NCBI GenBank assembly: GCA_039513195.1
Contig: JBCCRM010000003.1
Location: 124,001-188,000 of the forward strand
Direction: 5' to 3'
Source: Thermohalobaculum sp039513195
GTDB taxonomy: Bacteria > Pseudomonadota > Alphaproteobacteria > Rhodobacterales > Rhodobacteraceae
Length of the DNA: 64,000 nt
A program made the translations under genes and the position numbers. Shown here piece by piece: positions 49,571 to 57,856 of this stretch (position 1 is its first letter; every line of letters begins with the position of its first letter). Under the pieces are notes generated by a model. It made no database searches, had not been told where the DNA came from, and saw nothing but the letters and a program-made list of their open reading frames with translations.

Positions 49571-50530
49571 ATGGTCACGGCGGCGCCACGCGGGCGGATA
49601 TACGACAGCATCACCGACACGATCGGGTCCACGCCCTTGGTGCGGCTGTCTCGCCTGACCGCGGCGCTCGGCATAGAGGCCGAGATCCTCGCAAAGCTCG
49701 AGTTCTTCAACCCGATTGCCAGTGTCAAGGACCGGATCGGCGTCGGTATGATCGAGGCGCTGGAAGCCGCGGGCAAGATCGGGCCGGGGTCGGTGCTGGT
49801 CGAGCCGACCTCAGGGAATACCGGTATCGGCCTCGCCTTTGCGGCGGCGGCAAAGGGCTATCGGTTGATCCTCTGTATGCCCGAGACGATGTCGATCGAG
49901 CGGCGCAAGATGCTGGTCTTGCTGGGTGCAGAGCTGCAATTGACGGAGGCCGGGGCGGGCATGGGCGGCGCGATCGCGAAGGCGAAGGCGCTCGCAGCAA
50001 GCACGCCCGGCGCGGTGATCCCGCAGCAATTCGAGAACCCGGCCAATCCCGAGATCCACCGTTCGACAACGGCCGAGGAGATCTGGGCCGACACAGGCGG
50101 GCGTATCGATTGCTTTGTCTCCGGGGTCGGCACCGGCGGCACGATCACCGGGGTCGGGCAGATCCTGAAGGCGCGACTGCCCGAAGTGCGGGTCGTCGCA
50201 GTGGAGCCGGAGGACAGCCCAGTGCTATCTGGCGGCGGCCCCGGACCCCACAAGATCCAGGGGATCGGGGCCGGTTTCGTACCGGCCAATCTCGATTGCG
50301 GGGTGATCGACGAGGTTCTTACGGTGGCCAACGAAACGGCGTTCGAGATGGCGCGGCGGGTCGCTCGGGTGGAGGGGATCCCGGGCGGCATCTCCTCCGG
50401 CGCGGCGATAGCGGCGGCGGTCGAGGTGGCCGAGCGGCGCGGCTGCGAAGGACATCGGATCGTTGTGGTTTTGCCGAGCTTTGCGGAGCGGTATCTCTCC
50501 ACCGCGCTGTTCGACGGGATTGGCGCATGA
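49571..50530 (+). CDS. cysK: cysteine synthase A
   Basis: A 319-residue O-acetylserine sulfhydrylase. The PLP lysine is K53 in FFNPIASVKDRIGVGM, the substrate loop is EPTSGNTGIGLAFAAAAKGY and the phosphate loop is SGVGTGGTITGVGQ. The start ATG at 49571 is reasonable though the leader has only GGAAG. It makes cysteine from O-acetylserine and sulfide. The next gene overlaps its stop (ATGA). Confidence 0.96.
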   Translation: MVTAAPRGRIYDSITDTIGSTPLVRLSRLTAALGIEAEILAKLEFFNPIASVKDRIGVGMIEALEAAGKIGPGSVLVEPTSGNTGIGLAFAAAAKGYRLILCMPETMSIERRKMLVLLGAELQLTEAGAGMGGAIAKAKALAASTPGAVIPQQFENPANPEIHRSTTAEEIWADTGGRIDCFVSGVGTGGTITGVGQILKARLPEVRVVAVEPEDSPVLSGGGPGPHKIQGIGAGFVPANLDCGVIDEVLTVANETAFEMARRVARVEGIPGGISSGAAIAAAVEVAERRGCEGHRIVVVLPSFAERYLSTALFDGIGA

Positions 50531-51303
50531 GCGGCTTTTCGGCGGAGGAGCGCGAACGCTATGCCCGGCACATCGTGCTCCATGAGATCGGTGGACAGGG
50601 CCAGCAGCGGCTGAAGGCCGCGAAGGTGCTGGTGATCGGGGCGGGCGGCCTCGGCTCGCCGGCGATCCTCTATCTTGCCGCCGCCGGGGTGGGCACCGTT
50701 GGTGTCGTGGATGACGATGCCGTCAGCCTCTCGAACCTGCAGCGGCAAGTACTCCATGCAACCGAGGACGTCGGCGCGCCGAAGGTCGACAGCGCGGCGC
50801 GCGCGGTCGGACGGCTGAACCCGAATGTTCGGATCGTCGGGCATCCGGTGCGCTTGGACGGTGCCAATGCCGAGGCATTAATCGTTGGCTACGACCTCGT
50901 GCTCGATGGGTCCGACAATGCCGAAACACGCTACCTGGTGAACGATACGGCGGCGGTGCTCGGCAAGCCGCTGGTCTTTGCAGCCATCGGCCGATGGGAA
51001 GGGCAGGTCTCCGTCTTCGACCCTAACCAGGGCGGCCCCTGCTATCGCTGCGTTTTCCCGGAGCCGCCGGCCAACGCCCTCGTACCCGCCTGCGCCGAGG
51101 CCGGAGTCCTGGGCGCCATGGCGGGTGTCGTCGGGGCGATGCAGGCGGTAGAGGCGGTGAAACTGATCACCGGGGCTGGCAGGCCGGCGCGCGACAGGCT
51201 GCTGCTCTACGACGCGCTGGAGGCTGAGTGGCGGAGCATCCGCCTCTCGCCTCGAACAGATTGCCCGGTGCGTGGCCAGATTGGCAAACGTCGTGCGGGC
51301 TGA
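50527..51303 (+). CDS. moeB: MoeB/ThiF-family adenylyltransferase
   Basis: A 258-residue E1-like enzyme that adenylates the C-terminus of a sulfur-carrier protein (MoaD or ThiS). The ATP site is KVLVIGAGGLGSPAILYLAA; the zinc knuckle CYRC (172-175) is intact but the C-terminal pair is C246 with Arg249 instead of the usual second Cys (CPVR). A further Cys189 occupies the position of the ThiF active-site loop. ATGA overlap with cysK suggests that cysteine sulfur is channelled here. Zinc loss is an oddity. Confidence 0.9.
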   Translation: MSGFSAEERERYARHIVLHEIGGQGQQRLKAAKVLVIGAGGLGSPAILYLAAAGVGTVGVVDDDAVSLSNLQRQVLHATEDVGAPKVDSAARAVGRLNPNVRIVGHPVRLDGANAEALIVGYDLVLDGSDNAETRYLVNDTAAVLGKPLVFAAIGRWEGQVSVFDPNQGGPCYRCVFPEPPANALVPACAEAGVLGAMAGVVGAMQAVEAVKLITGAGRPARDRLLLYDALEAEWRSIRLSPRTDCPVRGQIGKRRAG

Positions 51304-51312
51304 TCCATTTTG

Positions 51313-51363
51313 CCTGCCCGCCTCCTCCCTCCACCCACCCACCCGCGGGAGGAGGCGGGCAGG
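51313..51363. repeat. long palindromic repeat, copy B (hairpin with C-rich loop)
   Basis: A perfect 17-bp stem (51313-51329 with 51347-51363) with a 17-base loop of CCCA units lies ten bases beyond the moeB stop. It shares stem core TGCCCGCCT and loop type with the palindrome at 342-394. It may act as a terminator of the cysK-moeB transcript, though no T-run follows. Confidence 0.65.
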
Positions 51364-51382
51364 TCATAAGAACCGCAACGCC

Positions 51383-51487
51383 TAGAGCGCTTTCCGACCC
51401 GATTGCATCGGTTCTCGCGCTCTAAGGTATTGTTTTGACGCATTTTCGCGACGCCAATCTGACTCAGATTGGCTGGAAAGTGCTCTA
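51383..51487. repeat. 105-bp TIR repeat, copy 2
   Basis: The reverse complement of copy 1 with only two changes, ends TAGAGCGCTTTCC and GGAAAGTGCTCTA. Its right end lies directly against the IS remnant. No coding capacity. Confidence 0.85.
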
Positions 51488-52196
51488 GGCGGCGTCTTCA
51501 TTCAGGAGAGCCATGTCATGGCGCACGCGAGAGCGACGAAGGCCCGGAACGAAGAGACGGTCTTCTCGCAGCGGAGTGCGATCCGGCGGAAGCGCCTGAT
51601 ACGGTTGAAGAAACATTCGGCGAGATGGCGTTCTCTGTAGAGCGCCCAGTCGATCTACTTGACGCTGGCGCGGGTCGGGTTCCGCTTGACTTGCGCCGTC
51701 GCACGGAGGTCATCCGCGATGAAGCGGCGCAGATCGTAGGCGGCATGGATCTTGGTCGTCAGGCCGCCGCGGGAGCGGCCGGTCGCGTGAGCCTCAGGCC
51801 CCCCTGTTGAGACGTGGCATCGGCGCGGACCTTCGAGATCGTGGCATCAACCAGCACGTCCTCGAAGTCCGGGTCCACGACCAAGGCGTTGAAAAGACCC
51901 TCCCACACTCCCGAGCGCGTCCAGCGCCGGAACCGGCAATGAGCGGTCTACCAGCTCCCGAACTCCGGCGGCCGGTCTCGCCATCGCGCCGCGCTGCGCG
52001 CCAGCCAGAGGGTCGCGTTCAAGAACAGCCGGTTGTCCGCGGCGGTACGGCCCCGGTCTCCGTTCTTGCCGGGCACAAGATGCTCGATCCGCACCCACTG
52101 CGCGTCCGTCAGGGTTCGTCTGCTGAAGATCGCTTCCACTTTCAATCTTGAACCAGAAGTTTGCCGGATGGGGAGCCTCCAAATGAAAACGACGCC
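51488..52196 (-). mobile_element. degraded IS5-family insertion sequence
   Basis: About 709 bases exactly between copies 2 and 3 of the 105-bp repeat. Its ends are imperfect inverted repeats (GGCGGCGTCTTCATT at the left; the right end reversed reads GGCGTCGTTTTCATTTGG). The transposase is broken by two in-frame stops, a frameshift and an internal deletion. TA at the inner edge of each flanking repeat may be its target duplication. The element is not mobile by itself. Confidence 0.75.
51502..52139 (-). pseudogene. IS5/IS427-type transposase remnant
   Basis: From GTG at 52137-52139 the frame reads SRRTLTDAQWVRIEHLVPGK and ATLWLARSAARWRDRPPEFG, the start of IS5/IS427 transposases, then meets TAG at 51948-51950. 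The same frame continues RSGVWEGLFNALVVDPDFED and VLVDATISKV up to TGA at 51759. A shift of one base then gives RGGLTTKIHAAYDLRRFIAD, and the C-terminal ERHLAECFFNRIRRFRRIAL (the YREK-like region) ends at 51502. The middle DDE section is deleted. No functional product is expected. Confidence 0.85.
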
Positions 52197-52299
52197 TAGA
52201 GTGCTTTCCGACCCGATTGCATACGTTCTCGCGCCCAAGGTATTGTTCGGGCGCCGCTTCACGACGCTAAGCTGGGTCAGATCGCTAGAAAATGCTCTA
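52197..52299. repeat. 105-bp TIR repeat, copy 3 (diverged)
   Basis: A 103-base relative of copies 1 and 2, same orientation as copy 2, well conserved over the first 40 bases (GAGTGCTTTCCGACCCGATT) and diverged after, with the inner hairpins damaged. Its last base pairs CTA supply the stop codon of the phosphohydrolase gene at 52297. Confidence 0.7.
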
Positions 52300-53496
52300 G
52301 TCGGTTTCGTTGAGCGCAATATCGACCCAGACAAGACGATGATCCGAACTCACGGGCTTCGAGCCATCGCCGATCAGCCGGCTGAGCTTGTCGGTTGCTG
52401 CGGGCCAGAAGACGCCGCTGCCGAGGACCAGCAGATCGGCAGATGGCAGCATGTAGTCCACGCGCAAATTGCCGGGGCCGGGGCGGTCGCGCCAGTCTGC
52501 GGTATCTTGGGCCGCTGGCGTACGATGGGTCCGGTTGGCGCCGCCCTGACTTTCGGCCATCTCGGCGCCACCATCGCTTTCGGGCGTTGGGTCTTGAACC
52601 TGTGGATGCTCAAGCAAGTCGGCGATTCCGCGGCGGCGGGCTTCGCCATCCGCCGGGTCGGCATTAAGATCGCCCAGCACCACGAAGGATTGGCCCTCGG
52701 CAACCCCGCCCTGTTTGCCCATATCGTCGATAAGCCAGGGCGCATTGTCGATCATCCCGACCACCAGGCGAAGCTCGTCCGCATTGCGCCGGCCGTTGCG
52801 ATCCTCCGGCCCATCGAAGACCGGCGGGGTCGGGTGGCTCGCAATCAGCGAAAGCGTCCGCCCATCGGGCATTTGCAGCGGCGCGATGAGATGGGTCTTG
52901 GAACTCAGCCGCAGCGCCTCCCACACCGGATCCGGGTGGAAGGGCGTTCCGTCCGACATTGTCGGACGGTCGGCCCCCGGCAGATCCGCCCAGCGGAACA
53001 GGCGATAGCTGCGCATGGGACCGGCGAACGGAAAGCGACTGAGGATCGCCATGCCGTATTGTCCGGGAAAGCGGCCGAAACCCCAGGCGTCCTCCGGCCC
53101 GGCAACCCGCCCGTCGCCATCCAGATCCAGGCCCGATGGCACGCCGGTATTGGTCTGCGGCAGATGCGCATGCAGATAGTCGAGGCCGGGCAAGCGCCGC
53201 ACCCCTTGCGCCAAAAGCGCCCGAAACCCGTCCAACGCCAGACCGTCGGGATCGCGGTCGATCTCGTTGATCAGCAGGATGTCGGGGCGCACCCGAAGGA
53301 CGATCTCTGCCACGGACCGAACCTGACGGTCGCGCTTGGCGATATGGTCGATCAAAACCCCGGCGCCTTGGCGCGACAGCGCTGCATTGAAGGTCGCGAT
53401 CCGGATGGCGCCCTCTGGCTTCGGGAGGTCCTGCGCGACCGCAGACCCCGCGAGGCCGAGGGCCAGGACTGCCGCTATCCAGAGGTGTCGAGCCAC
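52297..53496 (-). CDS. exported endonuclease/exonuclease/phosphatase-family protein
   Basis: A 399-residue secreted protein of the EEP fold. A signal peptide (MARHLWIAAVLALGLAGSAV, cleaved near AQ) precedes IRIATFNAAL, VRPDILLINEIDRD, SHPTPPVFDGPED, FVVLGDLNADP and the C-terminal VSSDHRLVWVDI; these carry the metal and catalytic Asn, Glu, Asp and His. An EF-hand-like calcium loop D124-x-D-x-D-G-x-V-x-x-x-E135 is inserted. Substrate (nucleic acid, phytate-like or other phosphoester) is open. The start overlaps the leuD end by 22 bases, and the stop TAG is inside repeat copy 3. Confidence 0.88.
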   Translation of the reverse strand: MARHLWIAAVLALGLAGSAVAQDLPKPEGAIRIATFNAALSRQGAGVLIDHIAKRDRQVRSVAEIVLRVRPDILLINEIDRDPDGLALDGFRALLAQGVRRLPGLDYLHAHLPQTNTGVPSGLDLDGDGRVAGPEDAWGFGRFPGQYGMAILSRFPFAGPMRSYRLFRWADLPGADRPTMSDGTPFHPDPVWEALRLSSKTHLIAPLQMPDGRTLSLIASHPTPPVFDGPEDRNGRRNADELRLVVGMIDNAPWLIDDMGKQGGVAEGQSFVVLGDLNADPADGEARRRGIADLLEHPQVQDPTPESDGGAEMAESQGGANRTHRTPAAQDTADWRDRPGPGNLRVDYMLPSADLLVLGSGVFWPAATDKLSRLIGDGSKPVSSDHRLVWVDIALNETD

Positions 53497-54092
53497 GGGG
53501 TCGCCGCCCGGCGCCTGGCCTCATAGGCCTCGATCTCCGGCGATCTCTGCATGGTAAGACCGATATCGTCGAGCCCGTTCAACAGGCAGTGTTTTCGGAA
53601 CGGATCGATCTCGAAGGCAACGCTGCCGCCATCGGGGCGCGAAATCACCTGCTCCACCAGATCCACGGTCACCACCGCGTTCGCGCCCTTCTCGGCATCC
53701 TCCATCAGATTGTCGATCTGCTCCTGCGGCAGAACGATCGGCAGAATACCGTTCTTGAAGCAGTTGTTATAGAAGATGTCCGCGAAGGACGTCGACAACA
53801 CGCAGCGGATCCCGAAATCCGCCAACGCCCAGGGCGCATGCTCCCGCGAGGAACCACAGCCGAAATTGTCCCCTGCCACCAGGATCTTCGCCTCGCGATA
53901 AGCGGGCCTGTTCAGCACGAAATCCGGGTTCTCGGAGCCATCGTCCCGATAGCGCATCTCGTCGAAGAGGTTTTTGCCCAGCCCGGTGCGCTTGATCGTC
54001 TTCAGGAACTGCTTCGGGATGATCATGTCCGTGTCGACATTGACCAGTGGCATCGGCGCTGCCACCCCGGTGAGCGTCGTGAATTTCTGCAT
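53475..54092 (-). CDS. leuD: 3-isopropylmalate dehydratase small subunit
   Basis: A 205-residue swivel subunit that with LeuC isomerises isopropylmalate in leucine synthesis. Landmarks are MQKFTTLTGVAAPMPLVNVD, TDMIIPKQFLKTI and AGDNFGCGSSREHAPWAL. The ATG at 54090-54092 follows AGGAGGAG. LeuC is 2.1 kb away, with two plus-strand genes between, an arrangement seen in other Rhodobacterales. Confidence 0.96.
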   Translation of the reverse strand: MQKFTTLTGVAAPMPLVNVDTDMIIPKQFLKTIKRTGLGKNLFDEMRYRDDGSENPDFVLNRPAYREAKILVAGDNFGCGSSREHAPWALADFGIRCVLSTSFADIFYNNCFKNGILPIVLPQEQIDNLMEDAEKGANAVVTVDLVEQVISRPDGGSVAFEIDPFRKHCLLNGLDDIGLTMQRSPEIEAYEARRRAATPWLDTSG

Positions 54093-54249
54093 GGCCGGCT
54101 CCTCCTCGCGCCTTGTTAAACATGCCGGCTCCGCCGCTCGCAAGCAATGACACCGCCGTGACGCGATTTCATTTGGGCGTCTCCAGTGCCCCCACCATCT
54201 GACAGTCATGACGCGAGAAGAAGAGACGCTTCCAGCGGAGGACAACACC

Positions 54250-54624
54250 ATGACCAAGACTCGAACCACCCTGATCGCCCTGGCAATTCTAACCGCAAGC
54301 GCCGGTCTGTCCGGCCCCGCGGCCGCGGCACCGATTGGCGCGCTGGTAGAGGACCGGGCCGCCCTGGTGCAACCGGCGCTGGTGACCGCGCCGGCTCTCT
54401 TCACCGGAGAGGCCGCAGCCCCGGTCACCGAGGCACGCTTCCGCCATCGCGGCTTTCGCGGTCGCAGCTTCGGCTTTCGACGCGGGTTCGGCCACCGGAA
54501 AGGCTTTGGCTTCCGCCGCGGCCTTGGGGTGAGAAAGAAGTTCGGCTTCGGCGGTTCCAAATTCATTGGCGGCGGGTTCGGCAAGAAAAAGGTGTTTGGC
54601 GCCCCGGTGATCATCATCAAGTGA
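54250..54624 (+). CDS. exported Gly/Phe/Arg-rich protein
   Basis: A 124-residue protein with a signal peptide (MTKTRTTLIALAILTASAGL, cleavage near AAAA-PI). The mature N-terminus is Ala/Val-rich; residues about 63-112 are a repetitive basic tract built of GFR, GFG, GFRRG and KFGFGG units. Such tracts occur in small exported alphaproteobacterial proteins of unknown role. GGAGG precedes the ATG by eight bases. It lies divergently from leuD. I cannot assign a function. Confidence 0.7.
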   Translation: MTKTRTTLIALAILTASAGLSGPAAAAPIGALVEDRAALVQPALVTAPALFTGEAAAPVTEARFRHRGFRGRSFGFRRGFGHRKGFGFRRGLGVRKKFGFGGSKFIGGGFGKKKVFGAPVIIIK

Positions 54625-54702
54625 CCGCGACCGGCCTGGGCGTCCGCTGCCGGGCGCCCATGCCGCAGCGCCGCGATAGGCGATCTGGCCTAGACGGTGC
54701 GC

Positions 54703-55926
54703 ATGGATCTCGGCTTTTACCGGCAGAATGCGCGTTGGCTCGGCACCGGGTATGGGCTGGCGCTGACCTCCTCCTTCGGACAGACATTCTTCTTGGCGCT
54801 CTTCGCCGGCGAGGTGATGGCTGCCCATGGCATCACCGACGGCACCTGGGGCACGCTCTACACCGCCGCCACCCTCACTTCGGCTTTTTGCCTGGTCCAG
54901 GTCGGCAAACTGGTCGACACGGTCCCGATCGCGCGCGTCGCCGCTGTCGTGCTGGTCATCTACGCGCTGGCGGCGGTCGGCATGGCGGCCTCCACCTCGC
55001 TCTGGCTGCTCCTGCCCGTCGTGGGGGCGTTGCGGTTCTGCGGGCAAGGCATGATGAGCCATCTCGCCATGACCTCCATGGCGCGTTGGTTTGCGGCCAG
55101 ACGCGGGCAAGCGGTGGCTTTCGCGGGCCTCGGCTTCTCAACGGGCGAGGCGCTGATCCCGATCCTCGCGGTGGCCGCCGCCGGTTTTCTCGGTTGGCGC
55201 GGCGTCTGGCTGATGGCAGCGGCGATCCTGCTCTGCCTCTGCTTACCGGTTTTCCTCTGGCTGCTCAACGAGCGGCGGATCCCGCAGGGCACCTTGGACG
55301 CTGCGGAGGGGGCGGGCATGGGCGGGCGCCACTGGACGCGGGGCGAAGTGCTCCGCTTTTGGGCCTTCTGGGCGATGATCCCCGGTCTGCTGGCCCCGGG
55401 TTTCATCGGCACGGTCGCCTTCTTCCATCTCGCCCATGTGAGCGCGGTCAAAGGCTGGCCGATTGCCGAGATGACGCTCGGATACCCGGCCTATGCGGGG
55501 CTCACCGTGCTTACCTCCTTCGCCATGGGGGCGGTGCTCGACCGGGTCGGTGCGCTGAGGCTCTTGCCGGTCTACCTGCTGCCGATGGGTGCTGGGATCG
55601 CGCTGCTCGATATCTCGGGCGAGATCTGGTCCTGGTACGCCATGTTGGCGCTGTTCGGCGTCACTCAGGGCGGCGCAATCGCTGTGATGGGGGCGCTTTG
55701 GGCGGAGCTCTACGGCACCCGCCATCTAGGCGCGGTCCGGGCGCTAGGGATCTCGGTGATGGTTGTTTCGACGGCAATCGGGCCGGGGGTCACGGGGCTC
55801 CTGATCGATGCCGGCATCCCGTTTCCGGACCAGGGTGTGGCCATGGGGCTGTGGTGCGTGCTCGCCTCCGTAACCTTTGCGAGCATTGCGCAAAGACTGC
55901 GCGCCCAGCGCGCGGCCTTTTCCTAA
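54703..55926 (+). CDS. MFS transporter
   Basis: A 407-residue integral membrane protein with about 12 hydrophobic segments, six before and six after a central loop (about 195-220, NERRIPQGTLDAAEGAGMGG). ALTSSFGQTFFLALFAGEVM and MARWFAARRGQAVAFAGLGF fit the MFS oxalate/formate or monocarboxylate-like group. Substrate is not known. ATG at 54703 is preferred to a GTG two codons earlier. It may be expressed with the small upstream gene, though 78 bases separate them. Confidence 0.88.
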   Translation: MDLGFYRQNARWLGTGYGLALTSSFGQTFFLALFAGEVMAAHGITDGTWGTLYTAATLTSAFCLVQVGKLVDTVPIARVAAVVLVIYALAAVGMAASTSLWLLLPVVGALRFCGQGMMSHLAMTSMARWFAARRGQAVAFAGLGFSTGEALIPILAVAAAGFLGWRGVWLMAAAILLCLCLPVFLWLLNERRIPQGTLDAAEGAGMGGRHWTRGEVLRFWAFWAMIPGLLAPGFIGTVAFFHLAHVSAVKGWPIAEMTLGYPAYAGLTVLTSFAMGAVLDRVGALRLLPVYLLPMGAGIALLDISGEIWSWYAMLALFGVTQGGAIAVMGALWAELYGTRHLGAVRALGISVMVVSTAIGPGVTGLLIDAGIPFPDQGVAMGLWCVLASVTFASIAQRLRAQRAAFS

Positions 55927-56228
55927 TCGCATAGCGACACCCAGCGCGAAGGACCTGGCCCGGCCCGTCCTTGCGGGGGCGACACGGATGGGCATCGACC
56001 CGGGCCGCACGCGGCCTCAGACGGAGCGGAGATGCCCTCTCCCGCTTAGTGGGCGGAGTGCGCTGGCCGACTCCTCCAAAGGAAATGCCGTTCTGAGCAG
56101 GGCGCCCGCTGCCTACCCACAAGCGTCGGCGTCGAAGCCGGCCGCGCGCGCCTGCGCCGCCACGCCCCGGGACGTTCACGCGGCCCCTTGCGGCGGCTCG
56201 GGTGAGCGCGACCAGACGGTCAGGCGTC
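55927..56228. other. GC-rich non-coding gap between convergent genes
   Basis: About 300 bases between the MFS gene and leuC, which converge. I see no gene, strong terminator or repeat; the open frames here are in out-of-phase codon use. Confidence 0.4.
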
Positions 56229-57635
56229 TCAGATCAGCTCCCGCACATCGGTCAAGCGCCCGGTGATCGCGGCCGCAGCGGCCATGGCCGGGGACATCAG
56301 ATGGGTGCGCCCGCCCTTGCCCTGCCGGCCTTCGAAATTGCGGTTCGACGTCGACGCGCAGCGCTCGCCGGGTTTCAACTGATCCGGGTTCATGCCAAGG
56401 CACATCGAACAACCGGCCATGCGCCAGTCGAACCCGGCCTCCACCAGTTTCTGCGCAATGCCCTCTTCCTCGGCCTGCGCGCGGACCAGGCCGGAGCCGG
56501 GCACCACCATCGCCCGCAGTCCGTCTTTGACCCGCCGCCCATCCATCACTTTGACCACCTCGCGCAGATCCTCGATCCGCGCATTGGTGCAGGAGCCGAT
56601 AAAGACGGCATCGATCTCCACGTCCTGAAGCCTCATTCCGGGCGCCAACCCCATGTAATCCAGAGACCGGCGTGCGGCATCGATCTTGCCGCCCTCGAAG
56701 CTCTCTGGGGTCGGCACGATCCCGGTGATAGGCAGCACATCCTCCGGCGACGTTCCCCAGGTCACAACCGGCGCGATCTCGGCCGCTTCCAGCACCAGAT
56801 CCTTGTCGAACGCAGCGCCCTGATCGGTGAAGAGGGTGCGCCAATAGCTCTCCGCCATCTCCCAGGCAGCCCCTTTCGGTGCCTTCGGCCGCCCTTTTAG
56901 ATAGGCATAGGTGATGTCGTCCGGCGCGATCAGCCCGGCCCGCGCGCCCCCCTCGATCGCCATATTGCAGACGGTCATCCGACCCTCCATCGAGAGGCCT
57001 CTGATCGCCTCCCCGCAATACTCGATCACATGGCCATTGCCGCCCGCGGTCCCGGTCCGCCCGATCACCGACAGCGTGATGTCCTTCGCCGTAACGCCCA
57101 CCGGCAGGCTGCCGCGCACCTCGACCCGCATATTCTTCGACTTCTTCTGGATCAGCGTTTGGGTTGCCAGCACATGCTCGACCTCCGAAGTGCCGATGCC
57201 GTGCGCGAGCGCGCCGAATGCACCATGGGTGGCAGTGTGGCTGTCGCCGCAAACAATGGTCATTCCAGGCTGGGTCAGCCCCTGTTCCGGCCCGATGATA
57301 TGCACGATCCCCTGGCGGACATCGTCGACATCGAAAATCTCGATCCCGAAATCGGCGGCATTCTTTCGCAGCGCCTCCACCTGGATCCGGCTTTGCGCGT
57401 CCTCGATCCCTTCTTCCCGATCCAGCGAGGTCGGCACGTTGTGATCGGGGACCGCCAAGGTTGCCTTCGGATCTCTGACGGCGCGCCCGGTCATACGAAG
57501 CCCTTCGAAGGCCTGGGGGCTGGTGACCTCATGGACCAAATGCCGATCGATAAACAGCAGGCACGTGCCGTCCTCTTCCTGATGCACCAAATGTGCATCC
57601 CATATCTTGTCGTACAGCGTCTTCGGCGTCGTCAT
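56229..57635 (-). CDS. leuC: 3-isopropylmalate dehydratase large subunit
   Basis: A 468-residue aconitase-family subunit. The 4Fe-4S cysteines are in IGSCTNARIEDLREVVKVMD and MAGCSMCLGMNPDQLKPGER; the N-terminal VCGDSHTATHGAFGALAHGI segment is the substrate site. The ATG at 57633-57635 gives MTTPKTLYDKIWDAHLVHQE, the usual start. It works with LeuD encoded at 53475. Confidence 0.96.
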   Translation of the reverse strand: MTTPKTLYDKIWDAHLVHQEEDGTCLLFIDRHLVHEVTSPQAFEGLRMTGRAVRDPKATLAVPDHNVPTSLDREEGIEDAQSRIQVEALRKNAADFGIEIFDVDDVRQGIVHIIGPEQGLTQPGMTIVCGDSHTATHGAFGALAHGIGTSEVEHVLATQTLIQKKSKNMRVEVRGSLPVGVTAKDITLSVIGRTGTAGGNGHVIEYCGEAIRGLSMEGRMTVCNMAIEGGARAGLIAPDDITYAYLKGRPKAPKGAAWEMAESYWRTLFTDQGAAFDKDLVLEAAEIAPVVTWGTSPEDVLPITGIVPTPESFEGGKIDAARRSLDYMGLAPGMRLQDVEIDAVFIGSCTNARIEDLREVVKVMDGRRVKDGLRAMVVPGSGLVRAQAEEEGIAQKLVEAGFDWRMAGCSMCLGMNPDQLKPGERCASTSNRNFEGRQGKGGRTHLMSPAMAAAAAITGRLTDVRELI

Positions 57636-57856
57636 GTCGTGCTCCAGGTGGGCGATCCGCATTGCGCGATGCTGCCGATGGCCACGGTCGCCGGATCCTT
57701 ACCGGCCACCGCGCTTTCGGGCAATGCTACCTCCGCCCTTTCCTCACTTTCTTAACCCATTAGCGTGCAGTGCTACAGTGGGCAAGCTGACGGGCGCCCG
57801 TGTCGGTGGTGAGGTCGCAGGCAGCGCGTCCACCCAACGAGGACCGCATCGTAGCA

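Noticed and set aside
54186..55934. 582-residue plus-strand frame over the Gly/Phe-rich protein and MFS transporter
   Set aside because: Out-of-frame shadow; the adjacent frame gives an intact signal peptide and 12 membrane helices.
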